Origin: Palleronia sp. LCG004
Lineage (GTDB): Bacteria > Pseudomonadota > Alphaproteobacteria > Rhodobacterales > Rhodobacteraceae
Assembly: GCF_032931615.1 (NCBI RefSeq)
Contig: NZ_CP136759.1
Span: 310,001 to 374,000 of the forward strand
Reading direction: 5' to 3'
Length of the DNA stretch: 64,000 nt
Within the stretch, counting starts at the first letter, position 1. Each line of letters starts with the position of its first letter. A model generated the notes under the pieces. It was given only the letters and a program-made list of their open reading frames with translations. It made no database searches and was not told the origin of the DNA. Position numbers and translations under genes: made by a program. Positions 29,671 through 38,428 of the stretch are shown here, piece by piece.

Positions 29671-30039
29671 TTGGCACGAATCGCAGGGGTAAACCTCCCC
29701 ACAGCCAAACGGGTCCCCGTGGCCCTCACGTACATCACCGGCATCGGTCCGAGCGCGGCGAACGCGATCTGCGACGCCGTCGGTATCGACAAGTCGCAGC
29801 GCCTGAACGCGCTGAGTGACACCGATGTCGTAAAGATCCGTGAATACATCGACGAGAACTATACGGTCGAAGGCGACCTGCGTCGCGAGACCCAGATGAA
29901 CATCAAGCGCCTGATGGACCTCGGCTGCTACCGCGGTCTGCGGCACCGCCGGAATCTTCCGGTTCGCGGTCAGCGCACCCATACCAATGCCCGCACGCGC
30001 AAAGGCCCCGCGAAGGCCATTGCCGGCAAGAAGAAATAA
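29671..30039 (+). CDS. rpsM: 30S ribosomal protein S13 (TTG start)
   Basis: A 122-residue protein of the subunit interface that contacts P-site tRNA. The family N-terminus [10 protein letters not shown] is encoded from TTG at 29671; no ATG is available in frame at that place, and the next possible start upstream adds non-family sequence. AAAGGAAG lies eight bases before it. The C-terminus [20 protein letters not shown] is canonical. A TTG start in such a highly expressed gene is notable. Confidence 0.96.
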   Translation: MARIAGVNLPTAKRVPVALTYITGIGPSAANAICDAVGIDKSQRLNALSDTDVVKIREYIDENYTVEGDLRRETQMNIKRLMDLGCYRGLRHRRNLPVRGQRTHTNARTRKGPAKAIAGKKK

Positions 30040-30051
30040 GGAGGCTGATCC

Positions 30052-30438
30052 ATGGCACGTGATCGTCGCGTCAAGAAGAAGGTCTCCAAGAACATCGCCG
30101 CAGGCGTTGCTCATGTGAATTCTTCTTTCAACAATACCAAGATCCTGATTTCCGACGTGCAGGGCAACGCGATCTCTTGGTCGTCGGCCGGCACGATGGG
30201 CTTCAAGGGGTCGCGGAAATCGACCCCCTATGCCGCGCAGATGGCCGCCGAAGATGCTGGCCGCAAGGCACAGGAGCATGGCGTCCGCACGCTCGAAGTC
30301 GAAGTGCAGGGCCCGGGATCGGGTCGTGAATCCGCGCTGCGCGCACTGGCGGCGGCGGGCTTCAACATCACGTCGATCCGCGACGTGACCCCGATGGCTC
30401 ACAACGGCTGCCGTCCGCCGAAGCGTCGTCGCGTCTGA
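30052..30438 (+). CDS. rpsK: 30S ribosomal protein S11
   Basis: A 128-residue platform protein. The [20 protein letters not shown] segment and the C-terminus [11 protein letters not shown] are canonical. In E. coli rpsD follows; here, as in other alphaproteobacteria, rpoA comes next. Confidence 0.99.
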   Translation: MARDRRVKKKVSKNIAAGVAHVNSSFNNTKILISDVQGNAISWSSAGTMGFKGSRKSTPYAAQMAAEDAGRKAQEHGVRTLEVEVQGPGSGRESALRALAAAGFNITSIRDVTPMAHNGCRPPKRRRV

Positions 30439-30459
30439 TCCGGATCCTCGAACTTTGCG

Positions 30460-30483
30460 GGGTCGCGCCGTGCTGCGCGGCCC
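30460..30483 (+). terminator. partial terminator-like hairpin between rpsK and rpoA
   Basis: GGGTCGCGC pairs with GCGCGGCCC (9 bp, one G-U) over CGTGCT; a TTTT run appears 14 bases later. It may lower rpoA transcription relative to ribosomal protein genes. Confidence 0.5.
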
Positions 30484-30555
30484 TGCGCCGTCATTTTAAC
30501 CCTCGGGTGTCGGCCCGCCCCGCATGAGCGGCCCGACGAGAATTGAGGAGACACC

Positions 30556-31572
30556 ATGCTTCACAAAAACTGGCAGGAACTGATCAAGCCGTCGCAGCTC
30601 GAGGTGAAGCCCGGCAACGACCGTTCGCGTCAGGCGACCGTGATCGCCGAGCCGCTCGAGCGAGGATTTGGTCTGACGCTTGGTAACGCTCTGCGGCGTG
30701 TCCTTATGTCGTCTCTCCAGGGTGCCGCGATCACGTCTGTCCAGATCGACAACGTCCTGCACGAGTTCAGCTCCATCGCCGGTGTCCGCGAAGACGTGAC
30801 CGATGTGGTCCTGAACCTCAAGGGCGTTGCCGTCAAAATGGAGGTCGAGGGGCCGAAGCGCGTTTCGATCTCTGCGAAAGGTCCGATGATCGTGACCGCG
30901 GGTGACATCTCCGTCAGTCAGGGCATCACGATCCTCAATAAGGATCACGTGATCTGTCATCTCGACGATGGAGCGGATCTCTTCATGGAGCTCACCGTCG
31001 CGAACGGTAAGGGTTACGTCTCGGCGGACAAGAACCGCCCAGAAGATGCACCGATTGGGCTTATTCCGATCGACGCGATCTACTCGCCCGTCCGCCGGGT
31101 CAGCTATGACGTTCAGCCGACCCGCGAAGGTCAGGTCCTCGATTATGACAAACTGACGATGAAGGTGGAAACGGACGGATCGGTCACGCCCGAGGATGCC
31201 GTGGCCTTCGCCGCACGCATCGTGCAGGACCAGCTCTCGATTTTCGTGAACTTCGACGAGCCTGAAAGCGCGTCGCGGCACGACGACGAAGACGGTCTGG
31301 AGTTCAATCCGCTGCTTCTCAAGAAGGTGGACGAACTCGAGTTGTCGGTCCGGTCGGCCAACTGCCTCAAGAACGACAACATTGTCTATATTGGCGACCT
31401 CATCCAGAAGACCGAAGCCGAAATGCTTCGCACTCCGAACTTCGGTCGTAAATCTCTGAACGAGATCAAGGAAGTGCTTTCCGGGATGGGGCTTCACCTC
31501 GGGATGGACGTCGAGGAATGGCCGCCGGAGAACATCGAGGATCTCGCCAAGAAGTTCGAAGACAACTTCTGA
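30556..31572 (+). CDS. rpoA: RNA polymerase alpha subunit
   Basis: A 338-residue subunit. The N-terminal assembly domain begins with [38 protein letters not shown] is the dimer contact, and the C-terminal DNA- and activator-binding domain runs from about residue 255 ([17 protein letters not shown] to [13 protein letters not shown]). GAGGAG precedes the start. Confidence 0.99.
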   Translation: MLHKNWQELIKPSQLEVKPGNDRSRQATVIAEPLERGFGLTLGNALRRVLMSSLQGAAITSVQIDNVLHEFSSIAGVREDVTDVVLNLKGVAVKMEVEGPKRVSISAKGPMIVTAGDISVSQGITILNKDHVICHLDDGADLFMELTVANGKGYVSADKNRPEDAPIGLIPIDAIYSPVRRVSYDVQPTREGQVLDYDKLTMKVETDGSVTPEDAVAFAARIVQDQLSIFVNFDEPESASRHDDEDGLEFNPLLLKKVDELELSVRSANCLKNDNIVYIGDLIQKTEAEMLRTPNFGRKSLNEIKEVLSGMGLHLGMDVEEWPPENIEDLAKKFEDNF

Positions 31573-31583
31573 TTCGAAAATTG

Positions 31584-31607
31584 CCGTTCGGGATTGTTTC
31601 CGAACGG
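31584..31607. other. hairpin in rpoA-rplQ spacer
   Basis: CCGTTCGG pairs perfectly with CCGAACGG around an eight-base loop, 12 bases after rpoA. No T run follows. It may be a processing structure between the two genes. Confidence 0.45.
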
Positions 31608-31691
31608 TGAACAGAATGGGCATTCCGCCCCAATAGGAGAGGGGACCGCACGCACGGGCCCCCGGACAAAGCAAAGTGAAGGATTGAACAC

Positions 31692-32105
31692 ATGCGTCAC
31701 GCTCGCGGATATCGCCGCCTCAACAGAACCCACGAACACCGGAAGGCCATGTTCGCCAACATGGCCGGATCGCTTATCGAACACGAGCAGATCAAGACGA
31801 CGCTGCCAAAGGCCAAGGAGCTGCGGCGGGTGGTCGAGAAGATGATCACGCTCGGCAAGCGTGGCGATCTGCACGCTCGCCGCCAGGCTGCGAGCCGTCT
31901 GAAGCAGGATTCTCATGTAGAGAAGCTGTTCGACGTGCTCGGGCCGCGTTACGCCGATCGGCAGGGCGGCTATGTTCGTGTTCTCAAAGCTGGGTTTCGC
32001 TACGGCGACATGGCTCCCATGGCGATCATCGAATTCGTCGACCGTGACATCGACGCCAAAGGCGCGGCCGATCGGGCCCGCCTTGAGGCGGAAGAAATCG
32101 ATTGA
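31692..32105 (+). CDS. rplQ: 50S ribosomal protein L17
   Basis: A 137-residue protein near the tunnel exit. [20 protein letters not shown] and the tail [15 protein letters not shown] are canonical. It is the last gene of the ribosomal cluster and a terminator-like hairpin follows. Confidence 0.98.
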   Translation: MRHARGYRRLNRTHEHRKAMFANMAGSLIEHEQIKTTLPKAKELRRVVEKMITLGKRGDLHARRQAASRLKQDSHVEKLFDVLGPRYADRQGGYVRVLKAGFRYGDMAPMAIIEFVDRDIDAKGAADRARLEAEEID

Positions 32106-32114
32106 TCGATCTCG

Positions 32115-32139
32115 TGCCACCCTGCGTTGCGGGGTGGCA
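32115..32139 (+). terminator. terminator-like hairpin after rplQ
   Basis: TGCCACCCTGC pairs with GCGGGGTGGCA (11 bp with one G-U) over GTT, beginning ten bases after the rplQ stop. The U tract is weak. It most likely ends the alpha-operon transcript before luxR. Confidence 0.65.
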
Positions 32140-32221
32140 TACATGCCTTACCTTGGGTTACTTATCACCGGTTTGCTTCGATCGTCATTGCCGCCGCGCT
32201 CGGAATTCGTGAGATTGCGGT

Positions 32222-32833
32222 ATGTTCGACAGGAATAGCTTCGATGCCGAGCTGATGAAGCTCGACGAGTTTGCGAAGGCGGGATATTACCTCGCCCTCC
32301 ATATTCGATTTACGACGCCTCTGATGTTCTTCCTGACATATCCCGACGATTGGACTCAGCAGTACGAGCAGAAGGGCTATGTCCTTCGGGATCCGATGAC
32401 TGCATGGAGTTTCGCGACGACCGGTGCAACGCGATGGTCCAATCCTCGTATTCCTGATCCATTCAAGATATTCGACGAAGCGCGAAAGTTCGGACTTAAT
32501 TACGGCGTTACTGTATCTGCCGGGCCGATAGTCTCACGGACGGTCGGATCCATCGCTCGAGGCGATAGGGAATTCTCCGATGCCGAGATCGCCGAAATAG
32601 AAACGATTACCAGAAATCTGCATTCCATGGCAGATCCGGATGTGCATCTGACACGCGCCCAGATCGAGGCATTGAAATGCGTTGCGGACGGTCACCGCCA
32701 TACCGCTGCTGCCGCGATGCTTGGAATTTCCGAAAGTGCTTTCAAACTCAGGCTTTCCGCCGCGCGGGAAAAGCTCATGGCCCGCACAACTGCTGAGGCT
32801 GTTCAGCGCGCTAAAGATTACAAGTTGCTGTAA
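32222..32833 (+). CDS. LuxR-type quorum-sensing regulator
   Basis: A 203-residue transcription factor with an N-terminal acyl-homoserine-lactone pocket and a C-terminal LuxR helix-turn-helix. The family's six most conserved pocket residues are all present: Trp44, Tyr48, Asp57, Pro58, Trp72 and Gly95. The DNA-binding part (about residues 142-203) has LTRAQIEALKCVADG and LGISESAFKLRLSAA, with less conserved spacing in the first helix. It lies 98 bases upstream of a luxI gene in the same direction, so it is the likely partner. Codons are less biased than in the ribosomal genes next door. Confidence 0.93.
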   Translation: MFDRNSFDAELMKLDEFAKAGYYLALHIRFTTPLMFFLTYPDDWTQQYEQKGYVLRDPMTAWSFATTGATRWSNPRIPDPFKIFDEARKFGLNYGVTVSAGPIVSRTVGSIARGDREFSDAEIAEIETITRNLHSMADPDVHLTRAQIEALKCVADGHRHTAAAAMLGISESAFKLRLSAAREKLMARTTAEAVQRAKDYKLL

Positions 32834-32850
32834 ATTGACGCCGCGATCAT

Positions 32851-32860
32851 GAGACGTCTC
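32851..32860. promoter_or_regulatory. candidate lux box before luxI
   Basis: GAGACGTCTC is a perfect 10-base palindrome centred 76 bases before the luxI start. LuxR proteins bind inverted repeats of 18-20 bases, and the flanks here are not clearly symmetric, so this is a candidate only. A small hairpin AGGGG-TTT-CCCCT (32895-32907) sits between it and the AAGGAGG ribosome-binding site at 32919-32925. Confidence 0.4.
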
Positions 32861-32931
32861 GCATAAAAAACGCCTTACGATAGATTTGGTTCGTAGGGGT
32901 TTCCCCTCCGAGTGCATTAAGGAGGCTCATA

Positions 32932-33522
32932 ATGCGTACGACTACTCTCTCTTTCGAAAACATTCACCAGCACGGCGAACTTTTCGCGAACATGCTTCGC
33001 GCGCGTCACGAATGGTTCATTCAGCACAATCGCTGGGATCTGCCGCATGCCTTGGGAATGGAGTTCGACCAGTACGACACGCCTGCGAGCAGGTGGGTGG
33101 TCGTGCACGACGATGATGGCCAGATCCTGGCCGGCAACCGTCTGACGCCCACGACGGCGAAATGCGGCATCTACACCTACATGATCCGCGATGCCCAACG
33201 GGGGCTTCTGGACTCGATCCCGTCGAACCTGCTTTACGACGAGGCTCCCGTGGCCGAAACCGTCTGGGAAAGTTCACGCCTGTTCGTATCCCATCACGTG
33301 CCGGCTTCGCGTCGTCGCTTGGTACATGCGCAACTGGTCATGGAACTTGCCAAATCCGCGCAAGGCGTCGGGGCTACGTCCTGCCTGACCCTTCTGAATG
33401 CGAACTGGCCGCGTTGGGCGAAGCGCGTCAATGTCGACATGACGGCCATGGGTCCAGCGATGGAGATCGAGGGCATCATGAATCAGGTCGTATCCATGAA
33501 CTTCGCCAAGTCGATGAATTGA
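32932..33522 (+). CDS. LuxI-type acyl-homoserine-lactone synthase
   Basis: A 196-residue enzyme making acyl-homoserine lactones from S-adenosylmethionine and an acyl carrier. The conserved active-site set is present: Arg25, Phe29, Trp35, Glu44, Asp46, Asp49, Arg70, Glu113 and Arg116. FDQYD and GNRLTPTT are the family signatures. The ribosome-binding site AAGGAGG lies six bases before the ATG. Acyl chain length cannot be read from the sequence. A 7-bp AGCAGGC / GCCTGCT hairpin follows the stop. Confidence 0.95.
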   Translation: MRTTTLSFENIHQHGELFANMLRARHEWFIQHNRWDLPHALGMEFDQYDTPASRWVVVHDDDGQILAGNRLTPTTAKCGIYTYMIRDAQRGLLDSIPSNLLYDEAPVAETVWESSRLFVSHHVPASRRRLVHAQLVMELAKSAQGVGATSCLTLLNANWPRWAKRVNVDMTAMGPAMEIEGIMNQVVSMNFAKSMN

Positions 33523-33533
33523 AAGCAGGCTGA

Positions 33534-33563
33534 CATTACGCCTGCTCGTTTCTCTGGCCGATA
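33534..33563 (+). terminator. hairpin after luxI
   Basis: AGCAGGC pairs with GCCTGCT over a nine-base loop, followed by CGTTTCT. It lies 12 bases after the luxI stop and ends before rarA. Short stem, so moderate support. Confidence 0.5.
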
Positions 33564-33589
33564 AGGGCTCGGTCGCCTACATCGGACGC

Positions 33590-34906
33590 ATGGCTGATCT
33601 TTTCGACACCACGCCCGATCCGAAGGCGGCCGATGCGGCTCCGAGGCCCCTGGCCGATCGCCTGCGTCCGCGAAGCCTCGCGCAGGTCATCGGCCAGGAG
33701 CAGCTCTTGGGCGAGGATGGGCCTCTCGGTGTCATGCTCAATTCCGGGGCACTGTCCTCGCTGGTTTTCTGGGGGCCCCCCGGTGTCGGGAAGACCACGA
33801 TCGCGCGATTGCTCGCTGACGAGACCGATCTGCATTTCGTCCAGATAAGTGCGATCTTCACCGGTGTGCCGGATCTTCGGAAGGTCTTCGATGCGGCCAA
33901 GATGCGGCATCGGAACGGGCAGGGGACACTCCTTTTCGTCGACGAGATCCATCGTTTCAACAAGGCGCAACAGGACAGCTTTCTGCCGCATATGGAGGAT
34001 GGAACGATCCTCCTCGTAGGGGCGACGACCGAGAATCCTAGCTTCGAGCTGAATGCGGCGCTGCTTTCGCGCGCTCAGGTCCTGGTTCTCACACGGCTGG
34101 GCGAGGGCGATCTCGACAGGCTTGTCAATCGAGCCGAAGATGACCTCGGGCGAAAGCTGCCGCTGGAGCCGGATGCCCGTCGGGCGCTTCTCGGGATGGC
34201 GGACGGAGACGGGCGCGCGCTCCTGAACCTCGTGGAGCAGATCGCATCGTGGAAGGTCGAGGCACCGCTTGCGACCGATGCGATGACGACACGTCTCATG
34301 CGACGCGCGGCGCAGTACGACAAGTCCGGCGATGCCCATTACAATCTGATCTCGGCATTGCACAAATCGGTACGCGGGTCGGACCCCGATGCCGCGCTCT
34401 ACTGGCTGTCGCGGATGCTCGAAGGCGGCGAGGATCCGCGTTATCTCGCACGGCGCGTCACCCGCATGGCGATCGAGGATATCGGCCTTGCTGACCCCCA
34501 GGCGCAGCGCCAATGCCTCGATGCTTGGGAAACTTACGAACGTCTGGGCTCGCCCGAGGGGGAACTCGCCCTCGCGCAGGCAGTGACCTATCTGGCGCTC
34601 GCACCGAAATCGAATGCCGGCTACGTCGCCTACAAGCAATCGCGGTCGGCTGCGAAGAAGACCGGATCGGAGCCGCCCCCAAAGCATATCCTCAACGCAC
34701 CCACGCAACTGATGAAGGACGAAGGCTACGGCACCGGCTACGCCTACGACCACGATGCGGAGGACGGATTTTCGGGGCAGAACTACTTCCCCGACGGTAT
34801 GAAACGCGGCGTCTATTACCTGCCGCTCGAACGCGGCTACGAACGCGAGCTGAAAAAGCGTCTCGACTGGTTCGTGAAACAGCGCGCACGCCGGTCGGGC
34901 GATTGA
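33590..34906 (+). CDS. rarA: replication-associated recombination protein A (AAA ATPase)
   Basis: A 438-residue cytoplasmic AAA+ ATPase of the RarA/MgsA/WRNIP1 family that acts at stalled replication forks. Walker A is GPPGVGKTT (residues 62-70), Walker B is LLFVDEIHRF (Asp118, Glu119), and sensor 1 lies in GATTENPSFE. The C-terminal part contains YNLISALHKSVRGSDPDAAL and the PPPKHILNAPT motif of the family. It is followed 31 bases later by crcB and the rest of a compact run. Confidence 0.97.
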   Translation: MADLFDTTPDPKAADAAPRPLADRLRPRSLAQVIGQEQLLGEDGPLGVMLNSGALSSLVFWGPPGVGKTTIARLLADETDLHFVQISAIFTGVPDLRKVFDAAKMRHRNGQGTLLFVDEIHRFNKAQQDSFLPHMEDGTILLVGATTENPSFELNAALLSRAQVLVLTRLGEGDLDRLVNRAEDDLGRKLPLEPDARRALLGMADGDGRALLNLVEQIASWKVEAPLATDAMTTRLMRRAAQYDKSGDAHYNLISALHKSVRGSDPDAALYWLSRMLEGGEDPRYLARRVTRMAIEDIGLADPQAQRQCLDAWETYERLGSPEGELALAQAVTYLALAPKSNAGYVAYKQSRSAAKKTGSEPPPKHILNAPTQLMKDEGYGTGYAYDHDAEDGFSGQNYFPDGMKRGVYYLPLERGYERELKKRLDWFVKQRARRSGD

Positions 34907-34937
34907 CAATCGCGCCCCGCCGCCCGAGGAGACGGAC

Positions 34938-35315
34938 ATGATGTCATCGCTTCTTCAGGTCGTGATCGGCGGCGGGCTCGGGGCCGGTCTGCGGTTTCTG
35001 CTTGCCTCCGCCGTAAGCCGTGCCACTGGTCCGGGTCTCCCACTCGGCGTTCTCACGGCAAACGTTCTGGGCTCTTTCCTGATGGGGGTCTTCGTGGTGG
35101 TGGCCGCGCAGCGCGGCCTGACGTATCTCTCGCCTTTCCTGGCCGTGGGCCTTTTGGGCGGGTTCACGACATTCTCCTCTTTCTCGCTCGAGACCGTTAC
35201 TCTTCTGGAGCGGGGGGCCATGAACGAGGCGGCGCTCTACGTTCTCCTGTCGGTCGGCGCATCTCTCGGAGGGCTCTATCTGGGGCTTGTCCTGGCACGG
35301 GGAGCCTTCGCATGA
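34938..35315 (+). CDS. crcB: fluoride channel CrcB/Fluc
   Basis: A 125-residue inner-membrane protein with four hydrophobic helices, a dual-topology fluoride exporter. GGGLGAGLRFLL, LGVLTANVLGSFLMG and GGFTTFSSFSLE are the family signatures, the last supplying the phenylalanine and sodium-site residues. Its stop overlaps the next gene by four bases. No fluoride riboswitch is recognisable upstream. Confidence 0.96.
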   Translation: MMSSLLQVVIGGGLGAGLRFLLASAVSRATGPGLPLGVLTANVLGSFLMGVFVVVAAQRGLTYLSPFLAVGLLGGFTTFSSFSLETVTLLERGAMNEAALYVLLSVGASLGGLYLGLVLARGAFA

Positions 35316-36376
35316 GTGCCGTTCAGATGCTCACCGTCGGAGCAGACGAGGGCGATCAGCGGCTCGACCGCTGGTTCCGCCGGCATTTCCCGCACATCCC
35401 GCAGGGTCGGATCGACAAGATGTGCCGCAAGGGCGAAATCCGCGTCGATGGCGGTCGGGTCAAGGGTGCCACGCGCCTCACCGCCGGGCAGGAAGTGCGT
35501 ATTCCTCCGTTGCCCGAAGAGGCCGCGCCAGCCGTCCAGCGATCGACGACGTATGTCAGCGATGCGGACGCGAAGATGATCCGCGATGCCGTGATCTATC
35601 GCGACGACCACATCATCGTGCTGAACAAGCCGGCCGGCCTCGCCACACAGGGCGGCAGCAAGACCTCGCGCCATGTCGACCAGTTGTCCGAGGCATTGCG
35701 CTTCGGGATGGAGGACAGGCCGAGGCTCGTCCACAGGCTCGACAAGGATACGTCCGGCGTGCTCCTGCTCGGCCGGACGCGGATGGCGGCGAAGGGCCTT
35801 ACCGAGGCGATGCGTCACAAGGCCACGCGCAAGATCTACTGGGCCGCGGTGGCCGGTACGCCGCAACCGCGCCGCGGAATCGTCAAGTTCGGACTGATGA
35901 AGGCACCGGGCCATGGCGCGCGCGGGCAGGGCGAGAAGATGATCTGCGTTCATCCTCGAGATGTGGCCGATACCGAGGGGGCAAAGCGGGCCGAGACACG
36001 CTATTCCACGCTGTCCGCCCTCGGTGGCAGGGTCTCGTGGCTCGCGCTCGAGCCTGTGACGGGTCGGACGCATCAGCTTCGCGCCCATATGGCCGAGCTT
36101 GGCCATCCGATCATCGGCGACGGCAAGTATGGCGGCTCGTCGCAGGAGAACCTGGGCGACGGATGGGGGGCAGGCCTGGGCGAGGAAATCGGCCGCAAGC
36201 TTCATCTCCATGCAAGGTCGATGAGCTTGCGGCATCCCGTCACCGGGGCCGATCTGACGGTTACCGCACCGCTGCCGGCGCATATGCGCCACAGTTGGGA
36301 CTTCCTCGGATGGGAGAGGTCGGAGGCTCCCGACGATCCGTTCGAGGATCTCCTGGATCCCGGAGCGCGGATATGA
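35312..36376 (+). CDS. RluA-family pseudouridine synthase (RluC-like)
   Basis: A 354-residue RNA-modifying enzyme that isomerises uridine to pseudouridine. An N-terminal S4 domain (RLDRWFRRHFPHIPQGRID, about 17-60) precedes the RluA catalytic domain with HRLDKDTSGVLLL, in which Asp144 is the catalytic aspartate, and GRTHQLRAHMAELGHPIIGD. The S4 domain favours RluC or RluD over RluA. The exact 23S target is not determined. It is linked by ATGA overlaps to crcB and the ATP12 gene. Confidence 0.93.
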   Translation: MSAVQMLTVGADEGDQRLDRWFRRHFPHIPQGRIDKMCRKGEIRVDGGRVKGATRLTAGQEVRIPPLPEEAAPAVQRSTTYVSDADAKMIRDAVIYRDDHIIVLNKPAGLATQGGSKTSRHVDQLSEALRFGMEDRPRLVHRLDKDTSGVLLLGRTRMAAKGLTEAMRHKATRKIYWAAVAGTPQPRRGIVKFGLMKAPGHGARGQGEKMICVHPRDVADTEGAKRAETRYSTLSALGGRVSWLALEPVTGRTHQLRAHMAELGHPIIGDGKYGGSSQENLGDGWGAGLGEEIGRKLHLHARSMSLRHPVTGADLTVTAPLPAHMRHSWDFLGWERSEAPDDPFEDLLDPGARI

Positions 36377-37086
36377 GCGAATGGACGATGAAACGCTTTT
36401 GGGCGTCGGCTCATGCAATCCCGACCGATGGCGGATATTCGGTGACGCTCGACGCACGCCCCATGCGGACGCCCGCGAAGGCGTCGCTGGTCGTACCGAC
36501 GATGGCCCTTGCCACTGCGATCGCCGAGGAATGGGATGCGCAGGGCGAGACCGTCGACCCCTTGTCCATGCCCGTGACCCGGACGGCAAATTCCGCAATC
36601 GACAAGATCATGCCGCAGCGCGACGCGGTCGAGGCGATGCTCGCGGAATACGGTGGCACCGATCTTCTGAGTTATCGTGCCGAGCATCCCGAGGCTCTCG
36701 TCGCGCGTCAGGCGGAGCACTGGGATCCGCTGCTTGACTGGGCGGCTTCTGCCCATGGTGCACGGCTCTCCACGACTGCGGGCATCATGCCGGTGGCGCA
36801 GGATCCGGATGCAACGTCGAAACTCGCCGCACCGATGCGGGACATGTCGGCGTTCGAGCTTGCCGGGTTCCACGATCTCGTCGCGCTGACGGGATCGTTG
36901 GTCCTGGGCCTCGCCGCGGCCGAAGATGCCCGCCCGCCCGAGACGATCTGGTCGTTGTCGCGCCTTGATGAGGATTGGCAGGCCGAGGAATGGGGTATCG
37001 ACGAAGAGGCAGCCGAGGCTGCCGAGCGGCGCAAGGCGGATTTTCTCCAAGCCCATCGGTTCTTGTGCCTCGCGCGCGCCGACTGA
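36373..37086 (+). CDS. ATP12 chaperone for F1-ATPase assembly
   Basis: A 237-residue protein of the ATP12 family, the chaperone for the F1 alpha subunit in mitochondria and alphaproteobacteria. The start MSEWTMKRFWASAHAIP, the LDARPMRTPAKASLVVPT segment and IAEEWDAQGETVDPLSMP are typical. The start at 36373 overlaps the preceding stop as ATGA. The same frame stays open back to 35287 but there runs inside the pseudouridine synthase gene and is not coding. Confidence 0.94.
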   Translation: MSEWTMKRFWASAHAIPTDGGYSVTLDARPMRTPAKASLVVPTMALATAIAEEWDAQGETVDPLSMPVTRTANSAIDKIMPQRDAVEAMLAEYGGTDLLSYRAEHPEALVARQAEHWDPLLDWAASAHGARLSTTAGIMPVAQDPDATSKLAAPMRDMSAFELAGFHDLVALTGSLVLGLAAAEDARPPETIWSLSRLDEDWQAEEWGIDEEAAEAAERRKADFLQAHRFLCLARAD

Positions 37087-37196
37087 TCCCCGCTGCGTTC
37101 TGCTGGACAGAGCGCCCCACGATTAAGCGTTCCGCCCGGAGATTCATCACCATCCGTTGTGAGCGGCTTGACCTCCGCTTATCAATCGCCGCAGAC

Positions 37197-37224
37197 TTGC
37201 CTCCGTTCGACGATCAAATATGCA
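37197..37224 (+). promoter_or_regulatory. candidate promoter of bztABCD
   Basis: TTGCCT at 37197-37202, a 16-base spacer and TATGCA at 37219-37224, 73 bases before bztA. Plausible sigma70-type element. Amino-acid or nitrogen control sites were not recognised. Confidence 0.4.
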
Positions 37225-37296
37225 ATCGCTCCAACCGGTCGCAGGATCGGACGTAAACCGCCCGAACGAGGGCGGACAAATCAGGAAGAGGTAAAT

Positions 37297-38316
37297 ATGA
37301 CGAAGTCCCTATTTCTTGGTGCCGTCGCCGTAAGTGGTCTGGTGGCAGGGGTCGCCGGTGCCCAGACACTGAACGACGTTCAGGACCGAGGTACCCTCAA
37401 TTGTGGCGTCAGCACCGGTCTGCCCGGCTTCTCGGCACCGAACGCCAGCGGCGATTGGGAAGGTTTTGACGTGTCGCTCTGCCGTGCCGTCGCAGCCGCC
37501 GTGCTGGGCGATCCTTCGGCGGTGGAATTCGTGCCCACGACCGGGAAAACCCGCTTCACTGCCCTCGCTTCGGGCGAGATCGACGTGCTCTCGCGCAACA
37601 CGACCTGGACCTTCAGCCGCGACAACGATCTCAACTTCGACTTCGCCGGGATCAACTACTACGACGGTCAGGGCTTCATCGTGCCGACCGAGTTGGGCGT
37701 GACCTCCGCCCGCGATCTGGACGGTGCGACGGTCTGCGTGCAGACCGGAACGACGACCGAGCTCAACCTCGCGGATTACTTCCGCCGCAACAACATGAGC
37801 TATGAGCCCGTCCCGATCGAGACCAACGCCGAGGCGCAGCAGCAATATCTGGCAGGTGCCTGCGATACCTACACCACCGATGCGAGCGGCCTTGCCGCGA
37901 CCCGCGCGGCGTTCGAGAACCCGAGCGATCACGTCATCCTGCCTGAGGTCATCTCCAAGGAGCCTCTGGGTCCGCTCGTCCGCCACGGCGACAACGAGTG
38001 GGGCGACATCGTGCGTTGGACGCTCAACGCCCTGATCGCGGCCGAGGAACTCGGCGTGAACTCGACGAACGTCTCGGACATGGCTTCGACATCGGGCGAC
38101 AGCCCCGAGATCAACCGTCTGCTCGGCACCGAGGGCAATCTGGGCGAGATGCTCGGCCTGTCGAACGACTGGGCCGTGAACGCGATCGCCGCCAACGGCA
38201 ATTACGGCGAGATCTTCGAGAAAACCATTGGCGAGAACACCCCGATCGGTCTCTCGCGCGGTTTGAACGCGCAGTGGACCGAAGGCGGGCTGCTTTACGC
38301 ACCGCCCTTCCGCTAA
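37297..38316 (+). CDS. bztA: general L-amino acid ABC transporter, periplasmic binding protein
   Basis: A 339-residue periplasmic protein with a signal peptide (about residues 1-22, ending GVAGA). It belongs to SBP family 3, AapJ/BztA type, binding glutamate, glutamine, aspartate and other amino acids. DRGTLNCGVSTGLPGFS, GFDVSLCRAVAAAVLGD and TRFTALASGEIDVLSRNTTW are diagnostic. I chose the ATG at 37297 because it gives the signal peptide. A hairpin after the stop probably protects the 3' end so that more binding protein is made than channel. Confidence 0.97.
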   Translation: MTKSLFLGAVAVSGLVAGVAGAQTLNDVQDRGTLNCGVSTGLPGFSAPNASGDWEGFDVSLCRAVAAAVLGDPSAVEFVPTTGKTRFTALASGEIDVLSRNTTWTFSRDNDLNFDFAGINYYDGQGFIVPTELGVTSARDLDGATVCVQTGTTTELNLADYFRRNNMSYEPVPIETNAEAQQQYLAGACDTYTTDASGLAATRAAFENPSDHVILPEVISKEPLGPLVRHGDNEWGDIVRWTLNALIAAEELGVNSTNVSDMASTSGDSPEINRLLGTEGNLGEMLGLSNDWAVNAIAANGNYGEIFEKTIGENTPIGLSRGLNAQWTEGGLLYAPPFR

Positions 38317-38326
38317 GACGATTCAG

Positions 38327-38348
38327 GGGCGCGGATCATTCCGCGCCC
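38327..38348 (+). other. 3' stabilising hairpin between bztA and bztB
   Basis: GGGCGCGGA pairs perfectly with TCCGCGCCC over TCAT, ten bases after the bztA stop, followed by TTCTTCC. Such hairpins after periplasmic binding-protein genes commonly limit read-through or protect the upstream mRNA. Confidence 0.6.
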
Positions 38349-38428
38349 TTCTTCCATACGACGATTATACGAGCGGAGCGGGGGCGACACGTCCTTGCAA
38401 AATCCGCCGATCCGACGGGGAAACATCG

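Noticed and set aside
35287..36372. Long upstream extension of the ATP12 frame through the pseudouridine synthase gene
   Set aside because: The extension has no recognisable protein sequence. The ATG at 36373 gives the family N-terminus and an ATGA overlap with the preceding gene.
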